64,000 bases of DNA from assembly GCF_000257665.1 (NCBI RefSeq), contig NZ_AJKR01000003.1, forward strand, positions 248,001-312,000. Direction: 5' to 3'. The number at the start of each line of letters is the position of its first letter. Within the stretch, counting starts at the first letter, position 1. Of this stretch, positions 63,068 through 64,000 are shown piece by piece. The notes below the pieces were generated by a model. The model did no database searches and had not been told where the DNA came from. It saw only the letters and a program-made list of their open reading frames with translations. This DNA comes from Candidatus Aquiluna sp. IMCC13023. GTDB lineage: Bacteria; Actinomycetota; Actinomycetes; Actinomycetales; Microbacteriaceae. Position numbers and translations under genes: made by a program.

Positions 63068-64000
63068 TTTTTGGCCAACGTGATCGCGATGGCCCCGGTT
63101 TCGCCTACTGAAAGCGGCGCTGATATCTGACCGGCAGCAATTTCTATGTCGCTGGACAGGGTTTCCCTTGATATCAAATCGGAATGAGTTTCCAAAGCGG
63201 TTACCGATTCCTCATCGCAAACAAGCTTCAGGGAAATGCGGTCCGAAACATCAAGCCCGAAATCTTTCCTAGCCTGCTGAATGTGTCGAATCGTGTCTCT
63301 GGCAAGCCCCTCTGACTGAAGCTCCGGCGTAAGTCGAGTGTCAAGCAGAATGAATCCCGAACTGGTCACCCCAACTGCAAAATCGCTGGACTCATTGTCC
63401 GCAACAAGAGTCAATTCATACTCGGGCTCCATCAGCAACGTTCCATCAACGAAGATCCCCTCTGCCAACTGTTCCCAGTTGCCCGACTTGGCTTGGCCAA
63501 TGATTCGTTGAACATCCTTGCCAACCCTGGGTCCTAGAGCTCTAGCGTTTACGGACAGCGATTGCTTTAGACCGAAACTCGAGGAGGTTTCGGCGTTGGC
63601 CTCCACGATGTCCACGGCCTTCACGTTGAGCTCATCAGCCAACAACTCGGCATAATCTCGAAGAGAATCAGAACCAACTACAGCAACCGTTATTTTTGCA
63701 AGTGGCTGCCTTACACGAACCCCAGAGGCCTTCCTCAAGGAAAGCCCGGAAGATGCCGCCTCGCGGATTGCATCCATGTCCCGAACTAGCTGAGCATGCT
63801 CCAAGAACTCCTCGGCCTCCGGCCAGCTCTCGAGATGAACGGAGCGACCGTTAGTTAGACCGCGCCACATTTCTTCGGCCACCAGCGGCAGCATGGGAGC
63901 GATCACTCTGAATGCAGCTTCTAGAACCGTGTAGAGAGTGTCGAAGGCATCCTTGTCGCCTTCCCAGAAACGATCTCTGGAGCGCCGGATGTACCAATTA
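63064..64000 (-). CDS. ileS: Isoleucyl-tRNA synthetase, C-terminal part
   Basis: About 311 residues are visible; the frame is open to the right edge (first full codon at 63999), so the gene is cut. The visible part starts with NWYIRRSRDRFWEGDKDAF, the anticodon-binding domain, followed by LPLVAEEMWRGL and the long C-terminal extension of the eukaryote-like IleS class used by actinobacteria (about 1050-1100 residues in all), without the terminal zinc finger of the bacterial class. The extension contains LADELNVKAVDIV and a second editing-unrelated domain. Overlaps folC by four bases. Confidence 0.93.
   Translation of the reverse strand, partial: NWYIRRSRDRFWEGDKDAFDTLYTVLEAAFRVIAPMLPLVAEEMWRGLTNGRSVHLESWPEAEEFLEHAQLVRDMDAIREAASSGLSLRKASGVRVRQPLAKITVAVVGSDSLRDYAELLADELNVKAVDIVEANAETSSSFGLKQSLSVNARALGPRVGKDVQRIIGQAKSGNWEQLAEGIFVDGTLLMEPEYELTLVADNESSDFAVGVTSSGFILLDTRLTPELQSEGLARDTIRHIQQARKDFGLDVSDRISLKLVCDEESVTALETHSDLISRETLSSDIEIAAGQISAPLSVGETGAIAITLAKK

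Overview
The window looks like chromosomal DNA from a streamlined, medium-GC actinobacterium, most likely a Microbacteriaceae-type freshwater or marine planktonic lineage (Rhodoluna/Aquiluna-like). This is inferred from gene content: a FasR-type regulator heading a fabD-fabH-acpP-fabF operon next to a homodimeric pyruvate dehydrogenase E1, a DUF3145 gene beside fabF, a DUF4233 gene between folC and ndk, HrcA/CIRCE control, single-chain GlyRS and dnaE2 preceded by a small DUF6504-like gene. Genes are packed with 1-10 base overlaps. I see no insertion sequence, prophage, CRISPR array or rRNA. Three tRNA genes are present (Met-CAT, Asn-GTT, Ala-GGC), all on the minus strand.

Layout. 1-4973 (+): end of aceE, then the fatty-acid operon fasR-fabD-fabH-acpP-fabF. 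4970-5434 (-): DUF3145 gene that appears to start at CTG. 5588-6181 (+): thymidine kinase. 6182-11749 (+): an aapJQMP-type amino-acid ABC transporter followed by a BHMT-like homocysteine methyltransferase; the leader before aapJ and the aapJ/aapQ junction can both form hairpins that bury ribosome binding sites. 11763-15230 (-): a four-gene secondary-metabolite cassette (type III polyketide synthase, ICMT-like methyltransferase, geranylgeranyl-reductase-like flavoprotein, UbiA prenyltransferase). 15345-17913 (-): tRNA-Met, a GT4 glycosyltransferase with a charged helical tail, and an EamA transporter. 17998-18561 (+): peptide deformylase.

18550-38256 (-) is a long housekeeping run: lepA-hemW-hrcA-dnaJ-rsmE-HIT-phoH-ybeY-corC-era, then leuA behind a leader-peptide attenuator, then recO-uppS-glyQS-dus-dgt-dnaG-tRNA-Asn-azlC-azlD. 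rpsT (+) is divergent from lepA and ends in a bidirectional terminator shared with holA. 38656-45875 (-): holA, comEC, comEA, leuS, pabB. 45909-50374 (+): pabC, then a LexA-type SOS box inside a 38-base palindrome controlling a DUF6504-like gene and dnaE2. 50371-51111 (-): BI-1/YccA membrane protein. 51183-51650: a short accessory-looking interval with a 34-base palindrome and a GC-rich small gene. 51782-63067 (-) except vkor (+): tRNA-Ala, rsfS, a TRRxxRE-repeat membrane protein, nadD, a small membrane protein, proA, proB, obgE, rpmA, rplU, rne; ndk, DUF4233, folC; and the 3' part of ileS running off the window.

The most unusual content is the type III PKS/UbiA cassette (a probable prenylated or methylated polyketide quinone or resorcinol of unknown structure), the RNA-level control suggested for the aap operon, and the palindrome-rich SOS promoter of dnaE2 without adjacent imuA/imuB.
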